A stretch of DNA of 64,000 bases from Aliivibrio_A kagoshimensis (GTDB taxonomy: Bacteria > Pseudomonadota > Gammaproteobacteria > Enterobacterales > Vibrionaceae): positions 1 through 64,000 of the forward strand of contig NZ_JAKJSQ010000011.1 of NCBI RefSeq assembly GCF_050337105.1, in the 5' to 3' direction. Within the stretch, counting starts at the first letter, position 1; each line of letters opens with the position of its first letter. Below, one piece after another: positions 18,560 through 27,166 of the stretch. The notes below the pieces were generated by a model. That model was not told where the DNA came from. It saw only the letters and a list, made by a program, of their open reading frames with translations, and ran no database searches. Both the position numbers and the translations under genes were made by a program.

Positions 18560-20566
18560 TTATACCTTAAACTGACTGAGTACTTGGTTCACTTCTAGAC
18601 CCAATTTATTGAGGTCTTCCGCTGAATCGGTTGTTGCCATTGATTTTTCTAACGTTTTAGATGAAATATCAGACATCATGTTAACGTTAATACTCACCTC
18701 ATCGGCTGCCACTGCTTGCTGCCCTGCTGCGCTGGAAATTAATCCGATTGAGTCATTGAGTTGGCTAATAAACCCATCAATAGACGTTAACGCCTCTTCC
18801 GCTGAATGAACTTGAACCATGGTATCTTCTGAGTCGGCACAGCATTTGCTCATTGCTTTACTGGCCGTTTCTGAGCGTTGCTGCAAACTGGTAATGATCT
18901 CTTGAATTTCCGCTGTCGACTCTTGGGTTCTTGATGCTAGTGATCTCACTTCATCGGCAACAACAGCAAAACCTCTTCCCTGCTCCCCTGCTCGTGCAGC
19001 TTCAATCGCTGCGTTAAGTGCTAACAGATTGGTTTGTTCGGCAATGCTACGAATCACTTCAAGTACCGAACCTATTAACTCACTGTCTGAACGAACATCA
19101 TCCACCGTTTTATTGGTATCGCTAAGTTGCTGAGATAACACTTTCATTGAATTGGCGGCTTCTAAGACAATTTCAGCACCTTTTGACGCGGTATCTGCGG
19201 TTGATTGAGATAGATTAGCGGCTTGGTCTGCACTGTGACTCACCTCTTTGGCACTCGCCGACATCTCAGTCATTGCCGAAGCAGCTAATTGCGCTTGCGA
19301 TTGCTGATCTCTTACTTCATCCTGAGTATCAATAGCGGTTGTACTGAGCGCCTGCGATGAATGATGCATACTCACTGATACGGTATTTAATCGCGTAATT
19401 GAATTTTGCAACTTCTCGACAAATACATTAAATGATCGGCTTAACACACCAAGCTCATCCGTCCGGGTTTCATCCAAACGTTTTGTTAAGTCTCCTTCAC
19501 CAACTGCAATTTCATCCATCGCTTCGGTCACTTCACGTAGTGGTTTACTTAGCAGTCGATTAATAACAAGGATAATGACCGAACACGTCACAACGAATAG
19601 GATTAATATAACAATAATCGAGAAGAATAGGGCTTCTTGGACTGGGCCGGTAATGGTCTCTTTAGGTACCATAAACCCTAAATTCCATTTTAGATCTATG
19701 CTCGAATCTGCTAGCTGATCGACCAATACGATGTACTCTTGATTATCATATCTAACGCTCGTGATGGTCTCGCTGTTTCGATTTGCCTGTTGCATCAAAT
19801 CAGAAAAACCTGACGACTTAGGCACCAGTTGATCAATTTGATTCAGAGTCGGCAGCTTACTCATATCAAGATTTTTAGCGGTATCAGGAAACGAGATAAT
19901 ATGCCCATCATTGGTAAACAGAAAACCGTAACCAAGCTGCTTATAGTGCATCTTATCAATCAGATCTCGTTTGATCGCAGAGCCCAGGATATCAATGCCA
20001 AGCACCCCGACTAGTTTATTGCCTGAAGTTTTGACTACCGTTTTAATTGACGTAACAATGCTGCCATCATTGGCATCAATTTCAGGTCGAGTAATGAACA
20101 TTCTGTTTTTATCTAACGCTTCAGACCACCATGGACGCTTACTCGTATAGTAGTTGGCATCATTGTAACGCCCATCAAGGTCGAAATATTCGTGGGTATT
20201 GGCCGGAGCAAAAAATACTGATTTAATCATTGGGTCTTGTGCTGAAATCGCTCTGAACTGATTCACAATACTTTGGTAGGTTTCATCACTGTCAATATCT
20301 GAACCACGCTCATCGTAGTTGCTAAACCAGTTGGTAATAAACGGTGAAACTTGCAGCGTTGTAACGACTCTTGATCGCGCTTTAAAGAACTCATGGATGC
20401 TGCTAGACGTTTGATCATTAATCAATCTAACCTCTTGTATTACTTCACTTTGAACCTGTTCTGCCCGTTCGCTGATCAATACGTAGGCGGTGACAATTGA
20501 AATGCCAGCCAGTAAACCAGATACGGCAAACACTACTTTCTTAGCAATCGAATTCATCATTTTCAT
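18560..20566 (-). CDS. Methyl-accepting chemotaxis protein with dCache sensor
   Basis: 668-residue chemoreceptor: TM1 about 9-30, periplasmic double-Cache domain about 35-300 (DANYYTSKRPWWSEALDK), TM2 about 305-335, HAMP (LLSKPLREVTEAMDEIAVGE), then the methylation helices and conserved tip (EQTNLLALNAAIEAARAGEQ). Unlike the receptor at 168-2054, the second aromatic of the amino-acid motif is Trp (RPWW), so the ligand is probably different. AGCAG precedes the ATG; internal Met codons a few residues later are alternatives. It is monocistronic. Confidence 0.95.
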   Translation of the reverse strand: MKMMNSIAKKVVFAVSGLLAGISIVTAYVLISERAEQVQSEVIQEVRLINDQTSSSIHEFFKARSRVVTTLQVSPFITNWFSNYDERGSDIDSDETYQSIVNQFRAISAQDPMIKSVFFAPANTHEYFDLDGRYNDANYYTSKRPWWSEALDKNRMFITRPEIDANDGSIVTSIKTVVKTSGNKLVGVLGIDILGSAIKRDLIDKMHYKQLGYGFLFTNDGHIISFPDTAKNLDMSKLPTLNQIDQLVPKSSGFSDLMQQANRNSETITSVRYDNQEYIVLVDQLADSSIDLKWNLGFMVPKETITGPVQEALFFSIIVILILFVVTCSVIILVINRLLSKPLREVTEAMDEIAVGEGDLTKRLDETRTDELGVLSRSFNVFVEKLQNSITRLNTVSVSMHHSSQALSTTAIDTQDEVRDQQSQAQLAASAMTEMSASAKEVSHSADQAANLSQSTADTASKGAEIVLEAANSMKVLSQQLSDTNKTVDDVRSDSELIGSVLEVIRSIAEQTNLLALNAAIEAARAGEQGRGFAVVADEVRSLASRTQESTAEIQEIITSLQQRSETASKAMSKCCADSEDTMVQVHSAEEALTSIDGFISQLNDSIGLISSAAGQQAVAADEVSINVNMMSDISSKTLEKSMATTDSAEDLNKLGLEVNQVLSQFKV

Positions 20567-20711
20567 CTGCTTTTTACATCCATTTCAGATCAATAAAGTG
20601 GTAAACCCTCTACAAATTGGGTTTAATTTGATGAACTTTACTACTTTATCGACATTTTGTCCTTTCTGTTTACTTGATAGAGTGCACAATAATATATAAA
20701 AAACGATGAAT

Positions 20712-20742
20712 AAAAAAACCGCAATACAGTAAGCATTACGGG
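20712..20742 (-). terminator. Terminator of the arsR-ogt operon
   Basis: Read on the minus strand, CCCGTAAT and ATTGCGG arms (one mismatch) are followed by seven T, just past the ogt stop. Confidence 0.65.
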
Positions 20743-20765
20743 TTTATCCATACATAACTCTTTGA

Positions 20766-21239
20766 TTAATAAGCGCCTTCTAGTTTCAATAAGGTCTCTT
20801 TGATCTCCAAACCACCAGCATAACCCGTCAGGCTGCCATTTTTACCTATTACTCGATGACATGGCACAATAATCGAGATTGGGTTTTTTCCATTTGCCCC
20901 CCCCACAGCCTGTGATGCTTTTGGGTTCCCAACCGCAATGGCCAGATCTTTATAACTCCAGGTCTCACCAAAAGGGATAGTCGTGAGCGCATGCCACACC
21001 TTTTGTTGGAATTCAGTACCGATTGCTGCTAATGGTATTGAAAATTCACGACGTTTGCCGCTAAAATATTCTCGAAGTTGAGTCACTGTTAGCTGCAAAA
21101 TAGGGTGAGTGTCGGTTTGTTCACCGAGATCACTTAACTCAAATGAGTGATTCTCACACCACACGCCCAATAAACCGTCATCATTTGCATGAACCGTCAT
21201 AGTGCCAATTAAGCTGTCAAACTGGGTGTAAACTGTCAA
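20766..21239 (-). CDS. ogt: Methylated-DNA--protein-cysteine methyltransferase
   Basis: 157-residue suicide repair protein that transfers O6-alkyl groups from guanine to its active-site Cys in IIVPCHRVIG. The helix-turn-helix AIAVGNPKASQAVGGANGKN and the final ETLLKLEGAY are typical. I choose a TTG start at 21239 because GAGGAGGG lies six bases upstream, formed by the last codons of arsR, and TVYTQFDSLIGTMTV then matches family N-termini; earlier ATGs would lie inside arsR. The gene starts one base after the arsR stop, so expression is tied to arsR. Confidence 0.93.
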   Translation of the reverse strand: MTVYTQFDSLIGTMTVHANDDGLLGVWCENHSFELSDLGEQTDTHPILQLTVTQLREYFSGKRREFSIPLAAIGTEFQQKVWHALTTIPFGETWSYKDLAIAVGNPKASQAVGGANGKNPISIIVPCHRVIGKNGSLTGYAGGLEIKETLLKLEGAY

Positions 21240-21240
21240 G

Positions 21241-21549
21241 TTATCCCTCCTCTTCGCTGCATTTCTCATCAAAACAGCACTCTTCTTGTAGAAAGCCGAT
21301 CACTGCAGTTAGCTTTTCATATTCAGCGACACAATAAAGCGTACGTCCTTCCCGGCGTTGCGAAATTAACCCAGCCGATGCCAAACCAGAAACATGATGG
21401 GACAGTGTTGAACCAGGAATATCAAGTTTGTCTTGTACCGTTCCAACCGCAACCCCTTGGTAGCCTGCGCGAACCACAATTTTATATATGCTTAAACGAG
21501 TAGGATGACCCAACTCTTTCAATGCTTTCGCAACAATCTCAATATCCAC
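21241..21549 (-). CDS. arsR: ArsR/SmtB family metal(loid)-responsive repressor
   Basis: 102-residue winged-helix regulator (KALKELGHPTRLSIYKIVV; recognition helix STLSHHVSGLASAGLI; wing SQRREGRTLYCV) with a cysteine-rich tail EECCFDEKC that could bind As(III) or a soft metal. It has a GTG start preceded by AAGGAG. A palindromic operator covers the -10 of its own promoter, and two more copies flank the promoter of the ArsP-like permease at 26181, so it probably represses both. It is the first gene of an operon with the DNA-repair gene ogt. Confidence 0.9.
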   Translation of the reverse strand: MDIEIVAKALKELGHPTRLSIYKIVVRAGYQGVAVGTVQDKLDIPGSTLSHHVSGLASAGLISQRREGRTLYCVAEYEKLTAVIGFLQEECCFDEKCSEEEG

Positions 21550-21570
21550 GGCTCACTCCTTTATCTGCTT

Positions 21571-21594
21571 ATATTTCGATGTTACTGGAAATGA
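21571..21594. promoter_or_regulatory. Predicted ArsR operator at arsR promoter
   Basis: ATATTTCG-(N8)-GGAAATGA contains ATTTC (21573-21577) and GAAAT (21588-21592) separated by ten bases. The same spacing and flanks recur at 26094-26117 and 26143-26166. Confidence 0.65.
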
Positions 21595-21607
21595 TTATTT
21601 TTGCCAA
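21579..21607 (-). promoter_or_regulatory. Predicted arsR-ogt promoter
   Basis: On the minus strand TTGGCA (21602-21607) and TAACAT (21579-21584) are 17 bases apart. The -10 lies inside the operator, as expected for autorepression. Confidence 0.55.
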
Positions 21608-21621
21608 CAATTAACGTCATC

Positions 21622-24180
21622 CTATAGAAAATCAATCGCTACTTTTTCATGAAATATTGAAATTCGGTTCAATACATTTTTTAAATTTTTCTGTTCCAAA
21701 TTGGTGAGATCGCTAATCGCTAATACATCATTCACTTTTCGCAAATCCGTATATTCAATAATCTGGTTCATAAACCGTAGATGCCAAATATGATCAAAGA
21801 TATATACCATTTCACGAAATGTTTTAGCATCGATCTCTTGTGCGGCTAGCAGTCCTCTTAATCGCCCCATCGTATTGACCTCTCGAATATCAAGCTTAAG
21901 CGCGTAGAGCCTGCAAAAAACCTCCATCGGCCGTAAACACTCCTTTAAATTGAGTGACGCTCTACCTTCATATTCTTCTGTTTTTATCTCGTCAGACGAA
22001 TTCAGTGGCACTTCGTATGACAAGCAATTTTGAGCATAGGTGTATAAAAATTCAGGATGCTCTCGCAGTAGCTGCTGGAAATAAGATTGAATCCCATCGA
22101 CTAACACAGCATCACCATACGTTGAGCGGATATCAAAAAAGACATTGAGTTCAAGAATCGACTCTGGTGATGCTTGTTGTATCCAATTACTGAAGTTCTC
22201 TTCCCACTCTTTTTGACTCAAGCACCATTGATGGTTAGAGGCCATGATCAAACCATCACAATAGCTATATCCTGCTTGATTAAGCATTGCACATACTTTT
22301 TCTGCCAAGTGCAAAAAATAGCGTCGAATAGATTTCAAGTCTGCATCGTCAGGAGTTTCAAAAACAATGGCGTTATCCTGATCTGAAAAAAGTGTCATGT
22401 CATGACGGGCATTACTACCAAACGACATAAATGAGAATGGCACTGGAGGCTCACCAATATCTTTAATTGTCAGTTCAATAAAGCGGCAAATTGCTGCATT
22501 ATAAGTACTGCCAATCAGACGTCGTAAATAGTCTGGTCGGGTACCTGTTTCTATCATCTCTCGAATTAAATCTGGGAGTTGATTAAGAGACGCCACCACT
22601 TTTCCATGGCTGGCACCTTTTCCTATCTCAGTAACAATATTGCAGCTTATTTTTTGATAATCCGTGATTTGATTTATGCTGCCATAACTACCCCCATATA
22701 TCTTTCGAACAATGGGACGGAATGAAACGACATGCCCGAGCTTTTCCGACAAAAAAATCTTTGATGTACTCAGAATGATATCAATCTGCTTCCCGGCTTT
22801 AGTTTCTAGCTGAGCTTCAAACTCCCCCGGCTCACTCTCGTGACTAAATAGCTTTGAAAGATGATCGCGTACTTCGGTATTTTGAGGAATGTCAGAAAAA
22901 AGCTCGTTCCAAATAGAGTATGACTTTAGCTCGATATCTGTGTAGCCAAGCAACTGATGCAGTCGGCTATTTGAAAAAATAATCTTACCATCAGCTTCCA
23001 GTATGTAGCCTTCATTAGAAGACTCAACTAAAGCACGGTATCTATTTTTCGCTTCATGTAACGCCATTTCAGCACGTTTTTTACGGTTTTCAATCACTTT
23101 AGATTGAAAAATAACATACCCCATTAACCCCATGAGCCCAAACGTAATGGCAAAGAACACACGATAAAGAACGCCTTCTAGACGATCAATTCCCTGTTGA
23201 ACATCATCAAAATAGACCCCGGTACCAATGATCCACTGCCACTCTTCTACCCCCCTTACATAGGTCATTTTAGGAGCAGTAATAGTCGGATCATCTTTAA
23301 ACTGCCACTGATACTCCAAGAACCCATGCTGCTCAGCCTTAACCAGTTTGGATATCTCGACAAAAACGGGGAATCCTGTCGTGTTTTCACTGTCGGTGTA
23401 GTAGGTTAAATCTTGTCCTTTTAGGTCGCTACGATATGGGTGCATCACCATTTTAAGATTCATGTCAGTAATAAAAAAGTAATCTTTATTTTCGCTACCG
23501 TAGCGCATCGCTTTAATATCTGCGGCAGCTTGGGACTGAGCATTTTCTCGGCTTAATTCTCCTCGTTGCTCTAATTCAATATAACGATCGACTATGCTCA
23601 CCGCTGACGAAGTAAGTTCTTTCAACATTTGGCGTTTTTGCCCTAACATCGAATCCTCAACAAGAGGGACAATCACATAGATGATTGAGGTAATAAACAG
23701 CACAATCGCAGTAATGGTGGGCAACACGATTCTAAAGCTAAAACTGGCAAGTGAGTGGTGGCTATCTTGTTGGGATGTGTGAAGGCCATTAAAATAATCC
23801 GCTAATTCGTTGGCATCAAGAACCTCGCTTAACTCTTCGCCATGCGTTGATTCATGATATTTAGCGGTGAATGTCCCATTTTCAAAATCGGCACGAGATG
23901 GCAAGTAACCGTCGTAATCATCTCGCACGTGGGCTTCAAACACATTCTTGATTTGCTGGTTAGTATACTTCCCGCCAAACTCTTTAATTGCCTCTGAAAG
24001 TGCTTCTTTGCAATGGCGAAAACGACGATGATCATAGGGATCATACTCTATTTTCCTTCCCATTCTTAAAGAGTGATCACTGCCATTGTGGTCAAAAAAA
24101 CCATCCACCCATTTATGGATATCTTCACCCCGAATACCAAATAACTCTTCCGTTCGAGTGGCATGTTCAGATATTTTCAT
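21622..24180 (-). CDS. Cache/PAS sensor protein with DUF294 nucleotidyltransferase-like output
   Basis: 852-residue membrane signalling protein. It has an N-terminal soluble domain (1-about 130; DPYDHRRFRHCKEAL and HVRDDYDGYLPSRADF) that I cannot name, then TM1 (151-173), an extracytoplasmic single-Cache (sCache_2) domain with NKDYFFITD and WQWIIGTGVYFDDV, and TM2 (about 350-372). A PAS domain (about 385-500) is followed by a DUF294 domain with the GSNARHDM...SDQDNA signature and a DUF294_C helical end. It should sense a small extracellular molecule and act through the nucleotidyltransferase-like domain. The start at 24180 is preferred; the longer frame adds 20 residues. The output domain is shared with the protein at 3976-5862. 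Confidence 0.9.
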   Translation of the reverse strand: MKISEHATRTEELFGIRGEDIHKWVDGFFDHNGSDHSLRMGRKIEYDPYDHRRFRHCKEALSEAIKEFGGKYTNQQIKNVFEAHVRDDYDGYLPSRADFENGTFTAKYHESTHGEELSEVLDANELADYFNGLHTSQQDSHHSLASFSFRIVLPTITAIVLFITSIIYVIVPLVEDSMLGQKRQMLKELTSSAVSIVDRYIELEQRGELSRENAQSQAAADIKAMRYGSENKDYFFITDMNLKMVMHPYRSDLKGQDLTYYTDSENTTGFPVFVEISKLVKAEQHGFLEYQWQFKDDPTITAPKMTYVRGVEEWQWIIGTGVYFDDVQQGIDRLEGVLYRVFFAITFGLMGLMGYVIFQSKVIENRKKRAEMALHEAKNRYRALVESSNEGYILEADGKIIFSNSRLHQLLGYTDIELKSYSIWNELFSDIPQNTEVRDHLSKLFSHESEPGEFEAQLETKAGKQIDIILSTSKIFLSEKLGHVVSFRPIVRKIYGGSYGSINQITDYQKISCNIVTEIGKGASHGKVVASLNQLPDLIREMIETGTRPDYLRRLIGSTYNAAICRFIELTIKDIGEPPVPFSFMSFGSNARHDMTLFSDQDNAIVFETPDDADLKSIRRYFLHLAEKVCAMLNQAGYSYCDGLIMASNHQWCLSQKEWEENFSNWIQQASPESILELNVFFDIRSTYGDAVLVDGIQSYFQQLLREHPEFLYTYAQNCLSYEVPLNSSDEIKTEEYEGRASLNLKECLRPMEVFCRLYALKLDIREVNTMGRLRGLLAAQEIDAKTFREMVYIFDHIWHLRFMNQIIEYTDLRKVNDVLAISDLTNLEQKNLKNVLNRISIFHEKVAIDFL

Positions 24181-24543
24181 TTTATAAATAACCCGAAAGT
24201 AATATTGACAGTATTGGGAAAAATGTGCGCTTGCCAACAAGTTTATGCGAAAGATGTATATTACACGTCAGTTTCATTCGCTAAATTAATCCAAATCAAT
24301 AATTAAAACAACTACCTTACCTAGAATGTGCTTGATTGTTAAATCAAGCTGTACTGGGAGGTTTTTTGCCTCACTTTTAATCTTCATCGAGATAAAACAG
24401 CCATCATTTCCCTCTTTATTTTATGAATAGAGATGCATGGTAGCGTCTGGGACGTCGCATTTTACTGGTCGAAGGCCTGTATACCAAGCGTAAGTGGAAA
24501 TAGGTGTTACTGAAAAGCTCGAGATCCTACAAGGAATAACACC
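24181..24543. other. 363-base gap upstream of the DUF3360 gene
   Basis: No coding region is supported here. It contains a perfect inverted repeat GCTTGATT/AATCAAGC (24330-24349) and, downstream, several short potential stems (GAGG/CCTC around a T6 loop, GCGTC/GACG) that could form a structured leader for the DUF3360 permease gene. I do not recognise a known riboswitch. Confidence 0.4.
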
Positions 24544-26004
24544 ATGTCTAAAAAGAGCACGACTTTTTATAGAGATATGCGCCGAAAAGCGCAAGAATTT
24601 GAAAATAGAGAAGATTTTCTCAATCATGATCTAAAGATCATGAACTTTAGACGTTGGGGGATTCATTTACCCAATCGTGATTACAGCATAGAAATAGAAG
24701 ACTTTGTACCTGCTCTAGCCGCCACAATCGGTAAAGTGGTTATGGTAACTGCCATGGTTGCGGTGTTTGCTGCACAGTTTGGACTATCACCTGAGTTTGT
24801 TGCAGAAAACGTTCGTTATGAACTGCTGATTGCGGGCGGCCTGTTCGTTATTCTGTTCTCAGCCATCCTCAACCCTAACTCTAACTTGGCCGGTACGCAT
24901 GGGCCGATGATACCACTCATCCCCCTCATTGCCGCAGCTGGAGGACACCCGTTGGCACTCGGAATCATGGTCTGTCTGTTTGGCTTACTTTTAGCCTTTA
25001 CAAAAGGGGGGTCGAAACTGATGACTCTTACGGGGGTTGGTGTACGAGGAGGCCTCTTAATCTATTTAGGGGCAGTGGGACTCATTGGTCAAATTAATAA
25101 GACCGAAGTGTGGGCTTCAGGCAGTGATCAAAGCTATATCTCATTTGCCGTTATTGGTGTGACAGTGCTGGTCTACGCCTATCTGGCCAAAATCAATAAG
25201 CGCTGGTTAGCCATTCCATTGTGTTCTGCACTTGCAGGCATTGTTGCTTACGTATTGGGTGCAGAATTTGCCTTTACAACAGCACCGGGACTGCCGCATT
25301 TCAGCCCATTTTATTGGTGGGGTGAAAATACCGGTTGGCAATTAGGTTGGCCAAACATGGCGCACTTTATTGCGGTAACGCCTTTCGCTCTGTTAGCTGT
25401 GGCGATGTGGTCTCCTGACTACCTTGGTCACCGTGTTTTCCAAGAACTTAACTACCCTAAAGAAGCAAAGGGTGTGTTGATGAACGTAGATGACACCATG
25501 ATGGTTGCCTCTGTTCGTCAAGGTGTTGGTGCACTATTAGGTGGTGGTAACTTAGCCTCATCTTGGGGCACCTACATGATCCCTGCAGCGATTGCTAAGC
25601 GCCCTATTCCAGGCGGTGCAATGCTGACCGGTATTATGTGTATCCTAGCATCCGTTTTGGGTTACCCAATGGATTTGGCGATGTGGGAACCCGTTCTACG
25701 CGTTGCACTGATCGTGGGTGTATTCTTGCCTTTACTTGAGGCTGGGATGCAAATGATCCACAAACATAAAGATTCGCTTAGTGCTGGTATCTGTATTTTC
25801 GCTTGTGCGTTTGTAAACCCAGTATTTGGATGGGCAACAACAATGCTGCTCGACAATATGGGGCTTATTGGCGACCATGAACGTGCTAAAACACTTTCGG
25901 CTAAAGATAAATACCTGATTCCTGGTCTTACATTTATCATTAGTGTCGGTTCGTTAGCGCTTGTAGGACAACTTCCTGGTATTCCTGCAATCATTGGTAA
26001 CTAA
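24544..26004 (+). CDS. DUF3360 family putative permease
   Basis: 486-residue integral membrane protein of a family common in Vibrio. It resembles the SulP/NCS2 (nucleobase or anion) transporter fold: a short cytoplasmic N-terminus (about 55 residues), then around 12 hydrophobic helices, with a conserved NPNSNLAGTHGPMIPLIPL segment and the later GALLGGGNLASSWGTYMIP loop that looks like the NCS2 substrate region. Substrate unknown. AAGGA lies before the ATG. A hairpin terminator follows at 26018. The long leader suggests regulation after initiation. Confidence 0.85.
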   Translation: MSKKSTTFYRDMRRKAQEFENREDFLNHDLKIMNFRRWGIHLPNRDYSIEIEDFVPALAATIGKVVMVTAMVAVFAAQFGLSPEFVAENVRYELLIAGGLFVILFSAILNPNSNLAGTHGPMIPLIPLIAAAGGHPLALGIMVCLFGLLLAFTKGGSKLMTLTGVGVRGGLLIYLGAVGLIGQINKTEVWASGSDQSYISFAVIGVTVLVYAYLAKINKRWLAIPLCSALAGIVAYVLGAEFAFTTAPGLPHFSPFYWWGENTGWQLGWPNMAHFIAVTPFALLAVAMWSPDYLGHRVFQELNYPKEAKGVLMNVDDTMMVASVRQGVGALLGGGNLASSWGTYMIPAAIAKRPIPGGAMLTGIMCILASVLGYPMDLAMWEPVLRVALIVGVFLPLLEAGMQMIHKHKDSLSAGICIFACAFVNPVFGWATTMLLDNMGLIGDHERAKTLSAKDKYLIPGLTFIISVGSLALVGQLPGIPAIIGN

Positions 26005-26017
26005 TCGAAAATTATCC

Positions 26018-26045
26018 AAGGGCGCTGATAACCTATCGCGCCCTT
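26018..26045 (+). terminator. Terminator after the DUF3360 gene
   Basis: Eight-base-pair arms AAGGGCGC and GCGCCCTT around a 12-base loop. The following sequence is T-rich but interrupted (TCCACTTTTCAC, partly repeated in tandem). Confidence 0.55.
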
Positions 26046-26093
26046 TCCACTTTTCACTTTCCACTTTTCACTTCATTTTTTATTTCAACTTTT

Positions 26094-26117
26094 ATATTTC
26101 GATATTTCTAGAAATAA
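26094..26117. promoter_or_regulatory. Predicted ArsR operator (upstream copy) at the permease promoter
   Basis: ATATTTCG-(N8)-AGAAATAA has ATTTC and GAAAT ten bases apart, as in the arsR operator. It ends just before the -35 element. Confidence 0.6.
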
Positions 26118-26118
26118 A

Positions 26119-26147
26119 TTGACAGCACTAATGCCCGGGCGTATATT
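26119..26147 (+). promoter_or_regulatory. Predicted promoter of the ArsP-like permease
   Basis: A perfect TTGACA -35 (26119-26124), 17-base spacer and TATATT -10 (26142-26147). This is one of the best promoters in the window, consistent with a gene held off by a repressor. Confidence 0.65.
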
Positions 26148-26166
26148 TCGGCTATTCCGGAAATAT
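26143..26166. promoter_or_regulatory. Predicted ArsR operator (downstream copy) at the permease promoter
   Basis: ATATTTCGGCTATTCCGGAA continues to AATAT, giving ATTTC and GAAAT ten bases apart in the most symmetric of the three copies. It overlaps the -10 and the inferred start site. Confidence 0.65.
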
Positions 26167-26180
26167 AGAGATCGATTATT

Positions 26181-27101
26181 ATGTTCCAAATTACTCAACA
26201 AATGGTGATGGACACCTTAAACATGTTTGCATTTTTAGCCGTAGAACTCACCGTGCTATTTCTATTAATCAGCTATCTTGTCGGGGTATTGCAAGAGTAT
26301 ATTCCACCAGCAAAGATCCAGAATATCCTTAGTGGCAAAAAAGGCAGAGGTTACATTGTGGCGGGTTTATTGGGTGCTATAACCCCATTCTGCTCATGTT
26401 CAACCATTCCATTCTTAAAAGGCTTGCTGCGCGCTAAAGCAGGGTTTGGCACTATGATGGTGTTCTTATTCGCAAGCCCACTGTTAAATCCTATTATTAT
26501 TGGGCTGTTTGCTGTCACTTTTGGTCTAAAAGTCACCCTGTTCTATTTTGCTATCGCGATGGGCGTTTCTGTTATTGCAGGTTACACCTTAGAAAAATTG
26601 GGGTTTGAAAAATACGTAAAAGAGACGGCCTACATAGCGCCACCAGCAAGCAGTTGTGGCTCCAGCTGCAGTGATAAGAAAAAAACCGTACCAAACAAGT
26701 GGATGAACATTTGGGTGACCACTTGGAGTGATTTCAAAAAAGTACTACCGTATTTAATCGGAGGTATCGCACTGGGTTCAATGATCTACGGTTTTATGCC
26801 AACTGAATTTGTGGCAAGCATTGCGAGTGAGAATAACCCATTTGCTATCCCTGTCGCCGCCGTGATTGGTATTCCATTGTATATTCGTGCTGAAGCGGTA
26901 ATCCCATTAAGTGCAGCATTAGCTGCAAAAGGGATGAGCCTAGGGGCTGTTATGGCCTTAATTATTGGCAGTGCAGGTGCAAGCTTAACAGAGGTGATAC
27001 TGCTTAAATCGATCTTTAAAAATCAGATGATTGCAGCGTTCTTGGTCGTGATTCTTGGTATGGCCATTAGTGCTGGATTTCTATACCAATTCATTTTCTA
27101 A
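26181..27101 (+). CDS. ArsP-like permease (UPF0718 / ArsP_1 family)
   Basis: 306-residue membrane protein with about eight helices. The family hallmark AITPFCSCSTIPFLKGLL carries the Cys pair thought to handle trivalent organoarsenicals in ArsP; FASPLLNPIIIGLF and the second-half SAGASLTEVILL repeat are also typical. A cytoplasmic Cys-rich loop (SSCGSSCSDKK) may bind the metal(loid). Proposed role: efflux of methylated As(III), aromatic arsenicals or another thiophilic compound. Its promoter carries two copies of the arsR operator, linking it to the ArsR at 21241 although five kilobases away. Confidence 0.87.
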   Translation: MFQITQQMVMDTLNMFAFLAVELTVLFLLISYLVGVLQEYIPPAKIQNILSGKKGRGYIVAGLLGAITPFCSCSTIPFLKGLLRAKAGFGTMMVFLFASPLLNPIIIGLFAVTFGLKVTLFYFAIAMGVSVIAGYTLEKLGFEKYVKETAYIAPPASSCGSSCSDKKKTVPNKWMNIWVTTWSDFKKVLPYLIGGIALGSMIYGFMPTEFVASIASENNPFAIPVAAVIGIPLYIRAEAVIPLSAALAAKGMSLGAVMALIIGSAGASLTEVILLKSIFKNQMIAAFLVVILGMAISAGFLYQFIF

Positions 27102-27148
27102 AAGGTTCGGGCGAGTAATCTGAGTCTGCCTATTACCCTCCCTTTTAG

Positions 27149-27166
27149 ATGCAAATATATTTGCAT
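27149..27166. repeat. 18-bp perfect palindrome upstream of the CNNM gene
   Basis: ATGCAAATATATTTGCAT is a perfect dyad. It is followed at once by a second inverted repeat, ATTCC-(N6)-GGAAT (27165-27180). Both lie 65-95 bases before the CNNM start and look like regulator sites; the regulator is unknown. Confidence 0.5.

Noticed and set aside
24332..24347. Possible FNR site TTGAT...ATCAA upstream of DUF3360
   Set aside because: The spacer is six bases rather than four, so it is only listed as an inverted repeat.
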